From Kineosporia corallincola (GTDB taxonomy: Bacteria; Actinomycetota; Actinomycetes; Actinomycetales; Kineosporiaceae), in the NCBI RefSeq assembly GCF_018499875.1, contig NZ_JAHBAY010000006.1, forward strand, positions 434,001-498,000: 64,000 nucleotides of DNA. The letters run 5' to 3'. Numbering within the stretch: position 1 is the first letter of the stretch; every line of letters begins with the position of its first letter. The position numbers were made by a program, and so were the translations under genes. This document shows positions 43,740-52,687 of the stretch, piece after piece. Under the pieces are notes generated by a model. It was not told the origin of the DNA. It worked only from the letters and a program-made list of their open reading frames with translations, and searched no databases.

Positions 43740-44265
43740 ATGAGCCCGAGACGCCGGCCCGCCTTCGCCCGGTCCACCGCCGAATTCACCCCCCGCACCG
43801 CGTTGCTCGCCGGAGCATCCATGGTCGGAGGGCTGGCGGTGGCCGCGTGCGGGGCGGCACCGACTACTTCTCCCTGTGGCAGGACCAGACCCTGCCGGTG
43901 GCCTCCGCCCTGGGGCGCCGGGCGCAGGCGCAGAAACTGGTGGACGACGTGAAGACCGCCTACGCCCGGGCGGCCGACGAGAACCCGCGGTTCCAGGGCA
44001 AGGTGGCGACCTTCAGCCAGAACGGCTTCTACGACGGCCTGATCTACGTGTACCCGGCCGGGCTGGGCACCGACTTCCTCTCGATGCTCGGGTTCACCGT
44101 CAACCCGGACCTCGCCGACCTGGCGAAACCCGGCGAGCGCTGGACAAGGGGGCGATGTACTTCGTCACGCCGCTCAGCCTGGCCTACGTGCTGGAGCATC
44201 TGACCCCGGCACTGACGGACGCGGTCGCCGGCGAGTCCCCGGCGGAGATCGTCGGCGCCGCGTAA
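43740..44265 (+). pseudogene. Decayed iron-siderophore ABC transporter substrate-binding lipoprotein
   Basis: Three pieces in three frames belong to one FecB/FhuD-like lipoprotein. The first (from ATG 43740) encodes a Tat/lipoprotein signal with RRRPAFARS and the lipobox LAVAACG. Around 43855 the frame shifts and most of the N-terminal lobe is missing; the next piece reads DYFSLWQDQTLPVASALGR through VYPAGLGTDFLSMLGFTVN. Near 44140 a second break follows, after which the last frame encodes MYFVTPLSLAYVLEHLTPAL and stops at 44265. The whole is about 175 codons against the usual 320-340. An iron-box upstream is preserved. No functional protein is expected. Confidence 0.85.
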
Positions 44266-44288
44266 GCCCTTTCGCGCCGGGACGAGGC

Positions 44289-44969
44289 TCAGCCGATGTC
44301 CTTGATGTCGGCCCACTCGGTCTCGTTGGTGGCGGCCTTCGACACGTTGCCCTGGGTGGTGACACTGGTCTCCAGCATCGCCCGCCAGGTGCGCTTGCCG
44401 ATCTTCGCCTTCCCGATGAAGAAGCCCTTCTTGTCGGTGGTCATCCACTTCTCGGTGACCCAGCCCTGCTTGGTCAGGCGCTGCACGGCGATCCGGGCAC
44501 CCTTGATCGGGCTGCGCACCGGCAGGCCCTCGCCGTAGTTGGAGCGCACCACCTTGCCGCCGAGATAGCGGTAGGGGTGCTTGTGGATCACCACCATCGT
44601 CAGCATGCTGGGCCGCCGCAGCCGGAACGTGCTGGTGCAGGTGGTGCCGTCCCGGGTGATCGTGGCCTTGCTCAGGCCGGCCTGGGAGTTCTTGAAGGTC
44701 TTGGGCAGGAAGTTCTTGACCACGTGGCCGGGCGCCGCGTCGATGCCCAGCGCGGGCACCTGCACCCGCCAGCTGCCGGCGTCGGGAACCTCGAACTTCA
44801 CGGCCTTCGCGTCGGAGCCGAGCAGCAGCGAGTTCGGCGAGTAGGCGCACTCGGCGGCGGCACCGGGGTTCGCGGCCGCCGTGTCGTCGGCGTGTGCGGA
44901 ACCTGAGGCGAGCGGAGTGAGGACCAGCCCGGCGACGACCACCGAGACTCCCCCGAGTCTTCTCAACAT
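44289..44969 (-). CDS. Secreted protein of unknown function
   Basis: A 226-residue protein with a signal peptide (MLRRLGGVSVVVAGLVLTPL, then SGSAHA). The mature part is beta-rich: ECAYSPNSLLLGSDAKAVKF, TITRDGTTCTSTFRLRRPS (with two Cys for a likely disulfide) and a C-terminal Fn3/Big-like stretch with IAVQRLTKQGWVTEKWMTTD and GKAKIGKRTWRAML. No catalytic motif is seen. It lies between the decayed siderophore gene and the AbrB-type gene, inside the urease interruption. Confidence 0.82.
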   Translation of the reverse strand: MLRRLGGVSVVVAGLVLTPLASGSAHADDTAAANPGAAAECAYSPNSLLLGSDAKAVKFEVPDAGSWRVQVPALGIDAAPGHVVKNFLPKTFKNSQAGLSKATITRDGTTCTSTFRLRRPSMLTMVVIHKHPYRYLGGKVVRSNYGEGLPVRSPIKGARIAVQRLTKQGWVTEKWMTTDKKGFFIGKAKIGKRTWRAMLETSVTTQGNVSKAATNETEWADIKDIG

Positions 44970-45042
44970 GCCCGTGACCGTAGTGACTACCGTGGCGTCC
45001 GGCCGGGATTCGCCCGCCCTCTCCGCCGAAAGCCCGACCGCA

Positions 45043-46062
45043 TCAGCGGATCAACCGGGCCAGAAGCGGCGCGGTGAACAGCATGACGAAAAGCCTTGCG
45101 ATCTGGACCATCAGCACGAAGGTGACGTCGGATCCGCTGCCCACCGCGGTGGCCAGCACGGCGTACAGACCGCCCGGGGTGGTGGCCAGGTAGCCGTCCA
45201 GCAGGCTCTGCCCGGTGGCCCGGGCCAGCAGCACGCCGGTGCCGGCGCTGACCACGATCAGCGCGAGGATGGCCAGGGTAGCCGCGGGCAGCACCGAGGC
45301 CACGGCCTTCACACTCTCCCGGGTGAACCGCAGCCCGACCTGGAGGCCGATCAGGGCGAACCCGAGGTTCTCCAGCCAGCCCGGCACGCTGCCGGCGAAC
45401 ACCCCGGTGCCGGTCAGCACCGCGGCCACGATCAGCGGGAACAGCAGGGCACCGGCCGGCAGTGGCAGGAACCGGGCCAGTGGCAGGCCGATCAGCAGCG
45501 CCAGCGCCGCGATCGCCAGACCGTGCCAGAGCGGCGGCACCGGCTCGGGGTCGAAGGTGAAGGAGCCGGTGTCGTCGGGCCGGAACACCACCTGCACCAC
45601 CAGCGGCATGCCGACCAGGATGATCAGCACCCGCAGGTACTGCACGACCGCCACCACCCGGTCGTCGGCCCCCAGGTCACGGGCGATCGCCACGATGCCT
45701 GAGGCGCCGCCCGCCACCATCGAGAACACACCGGTGGCCGTGGACACCCCGGGCCGCAGCCGCAGCAGGTAGCCCGCGCCCACGCTGAGCAGCAGGGTGA
45801 CCAGGCAGGACAGCAGCACCGGCAGCCAGTCGGCGCGCAGCGAGGTGAGGGTTCCGGGCTCCAGCGTCGCCCCGATCGAGGCCCCCAGCACGGCCTGGCC
45901 GGTGGTGAAGGCGACCGCCGGGATCTCCGGCACCCGGGGCGCGATCAGGGCGTAGCCGAGGCCGGCCGCGAGCGACCCGAACAGCACCGGTGACGGCAGA
46001 CCGGCCAGGTCGAGGACCCAGGAGAGACCGGTGACGAGGACAGTGAGAATCACCCAGGGCAC
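45043..46062 (-). CDS. AbrB-family (PF05145) membrane protein
   Basis: A 339-residue protein with about ten membrane helices and an internal duplication, the layout of the family labelled AbrB or ammonia monooxygenase in databases. Typical pieces are LPSPVLFGSLAAGLGYALIA, GQAVLGASIGATL, GVFSMVAGGASGIVAIARDL and, in the second half, LPAGALLFPLIVAAVLTGTG and GGLYAVLATAVGSGSDVTFV. It is a transporter-like protein; the DNA-binding AbrB name is misleading. GTG start at 46062. Confidence 0.87.
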   Translation of the reverse strand: MPWVILTVLVTGLSWVLDLAGLPSPVLFGSLAAGLGYALIAPRVPEIPAVAFTTGQAVLGASIGATLEPGTLTSLRADWLPVLLSCLVTLLLSVGAGYLLRLRPGVSTATGVFSMVAGGASGIVAIARDLGADDRVVAVVQYLRVLIILVGMPLVVQVVFRPDDTGSFTFDPEPVPPLWHGLAIAALALLIGLPLARFLPLPAGALLFPLIVAAVLTGTGVFAGSVPGWLENLGFALIGLQVGLRFTRESVKAVASVLPAATLAILALIVVSAGTGVLLARATGQSLLDGYLATTPGGLYAVLATAVGSGSDVTFVLMVQIARLFVMLFTAPLLARLIR

Positions 46063-46142
46063 TGATTCACCCTATGACCTGACCAATAAGGGACGACGAA
46101 CACCGGCCGGAGACACTCCCCGTAACACGGGGAATCTAGGCT

Positions 46143-46835
46143 GTGCGGATGCTCGTCCCCGCAACCGCCACGCTGCTCGCCCTGGCCGACCAGCGTCTGC
46201 CCAGCGGAGGGCATGTGCACTCCGGCGGGGTGGAGCAGGCGATCAGCGACGGCCTGATCACCGAGGTGCGCGGCCTGGAACGGTTCCTGGAACGCCGGCT
46301 GCGCACGACCGGCCTGGTCACCGCGGGTCTGGCGGCAGCCGCCGCGCGATGCGGCGCCACGCCCGACGCCCCGCACCGGATCCGGCTTCTCGACGCCGAG
46401 GCCGACGCCCGCACCCCGTCCCCCGCACAGCGCACCGCATCGCGGGCGCAGGGCCGGGGGTTGCTGCGCACCGCGAAGGCCGCCTGGGCCGCCCCTTCCA
46501 CCAGCCTGAGCTGGACCGATCTCGGTGCCCGGCCGCATCATCCGATCGTGCTGGGCTGTGCCGGCGCGGCCGGCGGGGTGTCCGCCGAGGGCGCCGCCCT
46601 GGCCGCCGCCTACCTGTCGGTGAGCGCCCCCTCGACCGCGGCACAGCGGCTGCTCGCACTCGACCCGGTCGCGGTGGCCGCCGTCACCGTCAGACTGGGG
46701 CCCGCGATCGAGGAGATCGCGGCCCTCGCCGTCCACCATTCGGATTTCGAAGACCTGCCCGACGATTCAGACCCCCTGCTGGACCTGCTGGCCGAGCGCC
46801 ACGCCGCCCGAGAGGAGCGCCTCTTTGCGTCCTGA
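46143..46835 (+). CDS. ureF: Urease accessory protein UreF
   Basis: A 230-residue chaperone that joins UreD and UreG during nickel insertion. The sequence [20 protein letters not shown], then [15 protein letters not shown] and [11 protein letters not shown], plus [20 protein letters not shown], are family-typical. GTG at 46143 (ATG at 46149 possible). Its 3' end overlaps ureG by 11 bases. It restarts the urease locus after the interruption. Confidence 0.92.
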   Translation: MRMLVPATATLLALADQRLPSGGHVHSGGVEQAISDGLITEVRGLERFLERRLRTTGLVTAGLAAAAARCGATPDAPHRIRLLDAEADARTPSPAQRTASRAQGRGLLRTAKAAWAAPSTSLSWTDLGARPHHPIVLGCAGAAGGVSAEGAALAAAYLSVSAPSTAAQRLLALDPVAVAAVTVRLGPAIEEIAALAVHHSDFEDLPDDSDPLLDLLAERHAAREERLFAS

Positions 46836-47592
46836 CCTGTATCTCACCGACTCCGCCCTGGGTGGAGCCCGCCTCGGTGTGCCGCGTCCTGCGGCCCTGC
46901 CCCACGAACTGCCCGGCGAGGACCCGCACGAGCACCTGGCCGCCGGCCCCGGACGTCTGTCCGGCGAGCACGGCCCGCTGCGCGTCGGCATCGGCGGACC
47001 GGTCGGCTCGGGCAAGACCGCCCTGGTGGCCGCCCTGTGCCGGGTGCTGGGCGAGAAGCTCCAGCTGGGTGTGGTGACGAACGACATCTACACCACCGAG
47101 GACGCCGACTTCCTGCGCCGCAACGCGGTTCTGCCCGACGAGCGGATCACCGCCGTGCAGACCGGCTGCTGCCCGCACACCGCGATCCGCGACGACATCA
47201 CCGCCAACCTCGACGCCATCGACGACCTGGTCGAGCGGCTCCCCCCGCTCGACCTGGTGCTGGTCGAGTCCGGCGGCGACAACCTCACCGCCTCGTTCAG
47301 CAAGGGCCTGGTCGACGTGCAGATCTTCGTGGTCGACGTGGCCGGTGGCGACAAGGTGCCGCGCAAGGGTGGCCCGGGCGTCACCACGGCCGACCTGCTG
47401 GTGATCAACAAGACCGACCTGGCGCCGCTGGTCGGTGCCGACCTCGGGGTGATGGCGGGCGACGCGCACAAGGTGCGCGGCGAGCAGCCGGTCGTGCTCC
47501 AGTCGCTGCGCGAGGACCCGCGCGCCACCGACGTGGCCGGCTGGGTGATGGCCCAGCTGGACCGCACCGCCGCGGGGCACGTGCACGCCTAG
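46825..47592 (+). CDS. ureG: Urease accessory GTPase UreG
   Basis: GTP-driven nickel insertion factor. The P-loop is [19 protein letters not shown], followed by [19 protein letters not shown], the CPH metal motif in [12 protein letters not shown], the Walker B-like [15 protein letters not shown] and the guanine motif [14 protein letters not shown]. It is 255 residues, longer than usual because of an N-terminal extension of about 50 residues with several His ([17 protein letters not shown]) that could hold nickel in place of a missing UreE. TTG start with AGAGGAG upstream. Confidence 0.95.
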   Translation: MRPDLYLTDSALGGARLGVPRPAALPHELPGEDPHEHLAAGPGRLSGEHGPLRVGIGGPVGSGKTALVAALCRVLGEKLQLGVVTNDIYTTEDADFLRRNAVLPDERITAVQTGCCPHTAIRDDITANLDAIDDLVERLPPLDLVLVESGGDNLTASFSKGLVDVQIFVVDVAGGDKVPRKGGPGVTTADLLVINKTDLAPLVGADLGVMAGDAHKVRGEQPVVLQSLREDPRATDVAGWVMAQLDRTAAGHVHA

Positions 47593-48306
47593 ATGGACAG
47601 TCGTATCGAGATCGTCGCGGTGAACCGGGCCGGTCGCACGGTGGTGCGATCGATCCGGACCACCGGCGTCGGGCACTTCGCCGCGCGCCAGACCGACTGG
47701 GGCGTGGTGCATCTGGTCGGCATCGCCGCCGGCCCGCTCGGCGGCGACCATGCCGTGATCGACGTGCACGTGCAGGCCGGTGCCCGGCTGGCCCTGCGGA
47801 GCGCCGGGGCCACGATCATCCAGCCCGGGCGGTTACGGCCGGACTCCCGGGTGGAACTGAACATCCGGGTGGACGACGAGGCCGAGCTCGACCTGGCCAC
47901 CGAGCCGACCGTGATCTGCCAGGGCGCGGTGCACGAGAACCGCACCACCGTGACCCTTTCCGGCAGCGGACGGGCCCGGCTGGTGGAGCAGGTGCTGCTC
48001 GGCCGGGCCTACGAGGGCCCCGGGGAGTGGAGCGGGCGCACCGTGGTGACCCGCGACGGCGCGCCGCTGCTGCGGCACACCCTGCGCTCGGCGATGACCG
48101 GGCGGGTGATCTCCACGCTGGTGAACACCGATGTGCCGGAGGTGGTTCCGGCGGTCGCCGGGGCGGCGGTGGCGATGCCGCTCGCCTCCGGCGGACTGCT
48201 GGTCACCGCGACCGGTAAGGACCTTCTCCCGGTCCAGGCGGACCTGCTGGCGGCCGAGGCCCTCGCGGCGCCGGTGCCGGTCGCTTCTTCCGTCCCGGAA
48301 GACTGA
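47593..48306 (+). CDS. ureD: Urease accessory protein UreD/UreH
   Basis: A 237-residue scaffold for apo-urease activation. It shows DVHVQAGARLALRSAGATII, RTTVTLSGSGRARLVEQVLLGR and TLRSAMTGRVISTLVN-type segments of actinobacterial UreD. The ATG directly follows the ureG TAG. The last 104 bases overlap the end of the GH16-like gene on the other strand. Confidence 0.92.
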   Translation: MDSRIEIVAVNRAGRTVVRSIRTTGVGHFAARQTDWGVVHLVGIAAGPLGGDHAVIDVHVQAGARLALRSAGATIIQPGRLRPDSRVELNIRVDDEAELDLATEPTVICQGAVHENRTTVTLSGSGRARLVEQVLLGRAYEGPGEWSGRTVVTRDGAPLLRHTLRSAMTGRVISTLVNTDVPEVVPAVAGAAVAMPLASGGLLVTATGKDLLPVQADLLAAEALAAPVPVASSVPED

Positions 48307-49279
48307 GGATCGCCAGCGCCGACACGATCATCACGCTGCCGCCGATCAGCCACGGCCAGATCCCGCCGATCAGCGTGCGCTGCTCGCCGTCGCCGGAGCT
48401 CGTGGAGTCACCGGCGGCGGCCGCCGCGGTGGGGCTGGCGGTCGTGGTGCCCGAGGCGGAGGCCGACGGGGTGGGGGTGGCGGCCGGGTCGACCTCGCTG
48501 CTCAGCGTCTCGCCCGGATCCGGCTCCACCCCGGTGTATTTGTAGATCCTCATCTGGTCGATCTGGAAGTACTTCGGCAGCTTGGTGCCGGCGTCGGGCT
48601 TGCCGCTGAGGTCGTCACCGGTGGTGGTGGCCATGCTCAGCCAGCGCGAGCCCTTGTACGCCTTGTCCGAGTAGTAGATCTCCTTCTTGTCCAGCGTGAT
48701 CAGGAGATGCTTGGGCGCCCACTCGATGGTGTAGGTGTGCCACTTCTTGTCGGCGAAGTCCTCTTCCACGAAGTACTGCTCCGAGGACTTGCCCGAGCCG
48801 TTGCTGATGTAGGCGGTGTCCTGGTCGGGCGCCAGCAGCTCCAGGCTGGTGATGGCGTTGCCGCTGCTGTCGTCGGTGGGTGACAGCGTGATGTAGCTGT
48901 TGATGCCCTTGCCGGTGGGCACCTTGGCCTTCACCTCGAACTTGCCGTAGGTCTGCGGCCAGTTCCAGCAGCCCATGCCGCCGGTGGTGTAGGCCTGCCC
49001 GTCGGTCTTCTTCTTCTCGATCTTCAGCTCCAGCACGCCGTCGTCGAGCGTGGCGTTGCTCTCCGACCAGGCGCTGCTGCCCGCGGCGTACTCGCCGGTG
49101 TATTTCACGCAGCCGTCGGGCAGGGAGGAACCGGTGAAGTTGACCTCGCTGCGCAGTTCCCAGCTGGACTTCTTCTTGGCGGCCTTCAGACCGGGGGCGG
49201 CCGTGGCGGCCTGCGACCCGATCATCACACCGGCCGCGACCAGTGCCGCGACCGCCGCCAGGTAACGCCTCGGCCTCAT
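48203..49279 (-). CDS. Membrane-anchored GH16-like protein lacking catalytic residues
   Basis: A 358-residue protein: signal peptide (MRPRRYLAAVAALVAAGVMI), a laminarinase/GH16-type beta-jelly-roll (about 45-255) with GCWNWPQTYGKFEVKAKVPT, KWHTYTIEWAPKHLLITLDK and FQIDQMRIYKYTG, a Thr/Pro/Ser linker, and a C-terminal helix (WPWLIGGSVMIVSALAILSL) with basic end. The GH16 catalytic motif E-x-D-x-x-E should fall at ITSLELLAPDQ, where the expected acids are replaced. It is therefore likely a carbohydrate-binding rather than hydrolytic protein. The start at ATG 49279 fits the signal peptide. Confidence 0.8.
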   Translation of the reverse strand: MRPRRYLAAVAALVAAGVMIGSQAATAAPGLKAAKKKSSWELRSEVNFTGSSLPDGCVKYTGEYAAGSSAWSESNATLDDGVLELKIEKKKTDGQAYTTGGMGCWNWPQTYGKFEVKAKVPTGKGINSYITLSPTDDSSGNAITSLELLAPDQDTAYISNGSGKSSEQYFVEEDFADKKWHTYTIEWAPKHLLITLDKKEIYYSDKAYKGSRWLSMATTTGDDLSGKPDAGTKLPKYFQIDQMRIYKYTGVEPDPGETLSSEVDPAATPTPSASASGTTTASPTAAAAAGDSTSSGDGEQRTLIGGIWPWLIGGSVMIVSALAILSLPGRKKRPAPAPRGPRPPAGPPGPGEGPYRSR

Positions 49280-49432
49280 GCCTGCCTCTCGTCCGCTGAT
49301 CCACCACGTTCGGGCGTCGCTGTACCTTACGCAACATTCCTGGGCCGGCCCGAACCGCCGGCCGGGTGACGCCCTGCCGGGTGACCCACCGGCCCTGCTG
49401 ACCAGCCGGGGCGCCCGCGTGCCGATGCCCGG

Positions 49433-50191
49433 GTGGTGAAGAAGAAGGCGGGGCGGCGCAGGAATCGTTCCACGTTGACGGCCGCCGCGCTGGGACTGGC
49501 GGGCATGACCGGTGGCCTGTTCGTCACCGGCGCGCTCGACCCGGTGCTGACCCGGGCCCTCACCCTGGTGCAGGCCGACGACACGGACCGGGCCGACGAC
49601 TCAGACCGGGCGGACACGGGCGACGCAGCGAGGATGCAGCGCGTCGCGGACTGGATGTACTACGAGGACGTGCCGGAGTGGTCGTCGGTGCGCGGTGTGC
49701 CGCAGGTGACCCGGGTGCCGCAGCCGGAACAGCCGTCCCGGCCGGCGATCGCCCCGCCGGAGCACCCGCACCGCTTCTTCTTCTCCGGCCCGCCCGAGAT
49801 GCCGCGCTACTACCTGGAGGGGCCGGACGACTGCATGCAGCCGCACAACCCCTCCGCGATCGTGCGCAACTACGTGGTCACCGCCACCGGCGGCGGCAGC
49901 GTGTCGATCCGCTGGTACGACATGGGCGACCCGGACACCCAGGAGTACCAGGTGGTCGCGGTGCCGCAGTACGTCAACCACTTCGACTACGCGACCCCGG
50001 TGCCGGACCCGCCCAGGAAGTACTCCACGGTGAAGGCGGCGGACGGCTGCCGGCAGATGCGCACCACCGTCAGCGGGCTGAGAGCCGGTGCGATCTACCA
50101 GTTCACGCTGCTGGGCATGAACAAGTCCCCGCTCAACGGGCGGCAGTACTCGATCACCCGCGCGGTGAGCGAGGACATCACGATCAGATAG
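49433..50191 (+). CDS. Secreted or anchored protein with fibronectin-III-like domain
   Basis: A 252-residue protein with a basic start (KKKAGRRRNR) and one hydrophobic segment (ALGLAGMTGGLFVTGAL), either signal or anchor. An acidic DDTDRADDSDRAD patch and a Pro-rich stretch lead to a beta-sandwich domain: NYVVTATGGGSVSIRWYDMG, EYQVVAVPQYVNHFDY and TTVSGLRAGAIYQFTLLGMN, the last being an Fn3-like ending. Two Cys (DDCMQP, DGCRQM) may pair. No family is recognised beyond Fn3-like. Confidence 0.8.
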   Translation: MVKKKAGRRRNRSTLTAAALGLAGMTGGLFVTGALDPVLTRALTLVQADDTDRADDSDRADTGDAARMQRVADWMYYEDVPEWSSVRGVPQVTRVPQPEQPSRPAIAPPEHPHRFFFSGPPEMPRYYLEGPDDCMQPHNPSAIVRNYVVTATGGGSVSIRWYDMGDPDTQEYQVVAVPQYVNHFDYATPVPDPPRKYSTVKAADGCRQMRTTVSGLRAGAIYQFTLLGMNKSPLNGRQYSITRAVSEDITIR

Positions 50192-50531
50192 AGCGGGTGA
50201 TCCGCCACTGCGGGCGGCCGTTCTCGACCAGGTGCGCCACCGCCACCCGGGCGGCCTCGTCCCGGGCCGGGCCGGACCACTGCCAGCTCACGTCCCAGAT
50301 CCCGGTGTCGCCGACCTGGTCGCACCAGCAGCCGTGGTCACCGGCCGGCACCCCGGCGCCGAGCACCACCTCGGACACCTGGTCGCGCAGCACCGCGGCC
50401 TGAGCGTCGTCCAGGCGGGCGTTCGTCACGGTCACCCGTGCCGTGGGGCTGACAGTCAGCACGTCCCCGGGCCACCGGTCTCCGGTCGGGTCGTTGGTCA
50501 CCTCGTTGGTCACCGCGAGATGGTGGCCCAA
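50184..50531 (-). CDS. Small hypothetical protein
   Basis: About 115 residues if the TTG at 50531 (after GGCGGGA) is used; a GTG at 50513 is an alternative, and a longer frame would overlap the divergent DUF1232 gene. Segments include VTVTNARLDDAQAAVLRDQV, DHGCWCDQVGDTGIWDVSWQ and a final basic PQWRITRSI. Soluble, with a Cys-x-Cys. No family recognised. Its stop overlaps the preceding convergent gene by 8 bases. Confidence 0.6.
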   Translation of the reverse strand: MGHHLAVTNEVTNDPTGDRWPGDVLTVSPTARVTVTNARLDDAQAAVLRDQVSEVVLGAGVPAGDHGCWCDQVGDTGIWDVSWQWSGPARDEAARVAVAHLVENGRPQWRITRSI

Positions 50532-50604
50532 GGTCCCGCCTTCGTCATAATCCGTGACACATCCGGGGGTAGTCGAACGCGCTGGGTGATGATTCGATTC
50601 CGGG

Positions 50605-51006
50605 GTGCCCACCTGGATCCTCGTCCTGATCACGCTCGCCGGCCTCTACGCGCTGAGCTGCCTGCTGATGGTGCTGTTCGCGCACCGCCTGCCGCCCGGC
50701 CTGCTGCGCGACGTGGCCGAGTTTCTGCCCGCGTGCGTCACCGCCGCACGCCGGCTGCGCAACCGGCCCGAGGTGCCCCGGCGGGCCAGGGTGGCGCTGC
50801 TGGTGGCGGTGCTCTGGGTGGTCTCGCCGATCGACCTGCTGCCCGAGTTCCTGCCGGTGATCGGGCCTCTCGACGACGTGGTGGCCGTGGTGCTGCTGCT
50901 GCGCTACGCCGGGCGCAGCATTCCCCGGCCGGTGCTCCTGGAGGCCTGGCCCGGCGAACCAGGCCTCCTGGAGCGACTTCTCGGCAAGCCGGCTCAGGCC
51001 GCCTGA
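50605..51006 (+). CDS. YkvA/DUF1232-family small membrane protein
   Basis: A 133-residue protein: an N-terminal helix (ILVLITLAGLYALSCLLMVL), then the DUF1232 core ARVALLVAVLWVVSPIDLLP and EFLPVIGPLDDVVAVVLLL with its conserved SPIDLLPEF and GPLDD. The function is unknown. GTG start. The last 13 bases overlap the convergent phosphatase gene. Confidence 0.9.
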   Translation: MPTWILVLITLAGLYALSCLLMVLFAHRLPPGLLRDVAEFLPACVTAARRLRNRPEVPRRARVALLVAVLWVVSPIDLLPEFLPVIGPLDDVVAVVLLLRYAGRSIPRPVLLEAWPGEPGLLERLLGKPAQAA

Positions 51007-52514
51007 AGCGTCCTCGACCACAGCGAGGTGCCGTCCAGATCGCGCAGGTGCACGGTGAAGGCCCGGCTGTCCCCGTCGATCTGCACCTCACCGAAGAACT
51101 GGCTGCCCTCCAGCGGTGAGGTGTTGGCGCGGGGCGGGGTGGCCGCGAACACCTGCTGCGGGCCGAAGGTCGGGTCCAGGTCGTTCGGGCCGAACGCACC
51201 GGCGTGCAGCGGGCCGCTGACGAACTCCCAGAACGGCTCGAAGTCCTGGAAGGCCGCGCGCGCGGGGTCGTAGTGGTGCGCGGCCGTGTAGTGCACGTCG
51301 GCCGTGAGCCAGACCGTGTTCCCGATCCGTCGGCGCTTGATCTCCCGCAGGATCCAGGCGATCTGCCGCTCGCGGCCGAGCGGGCCGCCCGGCTTCCCCT
51401 GCGCCACCGCCTCGATCGCCTCACCGTCGGGCACCACCAGGCCGATCGGCATGTCCGCCTGGATCACCTTCCAGGTGGCCTTCGACGCCGCCAGCGAGCG
51501 CACCAGCCAGCGGGCCTGCTCGGTGCCGAGAATGCCGCCGTCCGGCGAGATTCCGCCGTCCTCCAGACCCGCGGTGTTGTCGTTGCGGTAGGTGCGCATG
51601 TCGAGGATGAACACGTCGAGCAGCGGGCCGTACGAGACCTTGCGGTAGATCTGGTGCTCGCGCACGGTGCGGGTGCTCAGCGGCTGGTACTCGGTCCACG
51701 CCCGGTAGGCGCGCACCTTGAGCACGTCGATGTCCTTCTCGGTGTAGCGGCTGTCGTCGAGGATCTCGCCCGGGTACCAGTTGTTGCTGACCTCGTGATC
51801 GTCCCACTGGCAGACCATCGGCGTGCGGGCGAGGAAGGCCCGCATCCCGTCGTCCCCCAGGTTGTAGCGATGGGCGCCGCGGAAGTCGTCGAGCGTCTCG
51901 GCGACGTGGGACTTGGCCTCCTCCAGCACGTTCCGGTACACCCGGCCGTCGGGCAGGGTGACGTCGCCGGTGATCGGGCCGTCGGCGTAGATCGAGTCGC
52001 CGGAGTGCAGGAAGAAGTGCGGGTCACGCCTGAGCATGGCCCGGTAGATCGGGAAGCCGCCGAGGTCGGGGTTGCGGCCCCAGCCCTGCCCGGACTGGTC
52101 GCCGCTCCAGAGGAAACGCACGTCGCGGGCCCGGCGCGGGGCGGTGCGCAGCAGCCCGTCGGCGTGCGCCCCCTCGGCCCGGTGGGCATCCGGGTCGGCC
52201 AGGACCACCCGGTAGTCGAGGGACTCGCCGGCGGGCAGGCCGCTCAGCTCGACCCGGCCGGTGAAGTCGCTCTTCGCGGTCAGCACCGGCCCACGGAACG
52301 TGCGCACGCCCGGGACCTGCACGAACATCCGGGCCGGGCGGTCGGACCGGGTCCACACCACAGCGCTGCCGGCGGTGACGTCGCCGGACTGCACCCCGTG
52401 GGTGAGCTGCGGGCGGTCGCGCCGGACCAGGTTGCTCACCGCACCGGTGGTGGACAGGCCCGCGAACCCTGCTGCACCGCGCAGGATCCCGCGGCGGGAG
52501 ACGAGAGGAGGCAT
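50994..52514 (-). CDS. PhoD-family alkaline phosphatase/phosphodiesterase, Tat-exported
   Basis: A 506-residue secreted enzyme that releases phosphate from esters. The start has a Tat signal (SRRGILRGAAGFAGL). A PhoD N-terminal beta domain follows (HGVQSGDVTAGSAVVWTRSD), then the metallophosphatase core with FLWSGDQSGQG, FFLHSGDSIYADG, CQWDDHEVSNNWYPGE, VFILDMRTYRND and VWLTADVHYTAAHHY, the metal ligands of the Fe/Ca-dependent PhoD type. Start ATG 52514 is chosen for the twin-arginine leader; the frame is open further upstream. Confidence 0.93.
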   Translation of the reverse strand: MPPLVSRRGILRGAAGFAGLSTTGAVSNLVRRDRPQLTHGVQSGDVTAGSAVVWTRSDRPARMFVQVPGVRTFRGPVLTAKSDFTGRVELSGLPAGESLDYRVVLADPDAHRAEGAHADGLLRTAPRRARDVRFLWSGDQSGQGWGRNPDLGGFPIYRAMLRRDPHFFLHSGDSIYADGPITGDVTLPDGRVYRNVLEEAKSHVAETLDDFRGAHRYNLGDDGMRAFLARTPMVCQWDDHEVSNNWYPGEILDDSRYTEKDIDVLKVRAYRAWTEYQPLSTRTVREHQIYRKVSYGPLLDVFILDMRTYRNDNTAGLEDGGISPDGGILGTEQARWLVRSLAASKATWKVIQADMPIGLVVPDGEAIEAVAQGKPGGPLGRERQIAWILREIKRRRIGNTVWLTADVHYTAAHHYDPARAAFQDFEPFWEFVSGPLHAGAFGPNDLDPTFGPQQVFAATPPRANTSPLEGSQFFGEVQIDGDSRAFTVHLRDLDGTSLWSRTLQAA

Positions 52515-52687
52515 GGACCGCAGGCTGGCACGCCGAAGTAACACAAAAGCGACCAATGCATGGACGACGAGGGCACCGGTCCCCTCCTCACGGATTTCCG
52601 ACAGAGCCTTTCGCGCTATGCCTCTTGCCAAGCAATGTAAGAGGTGTTTCAGTTTTACTACTGACATCGAGCACGAGGAGAATCACC

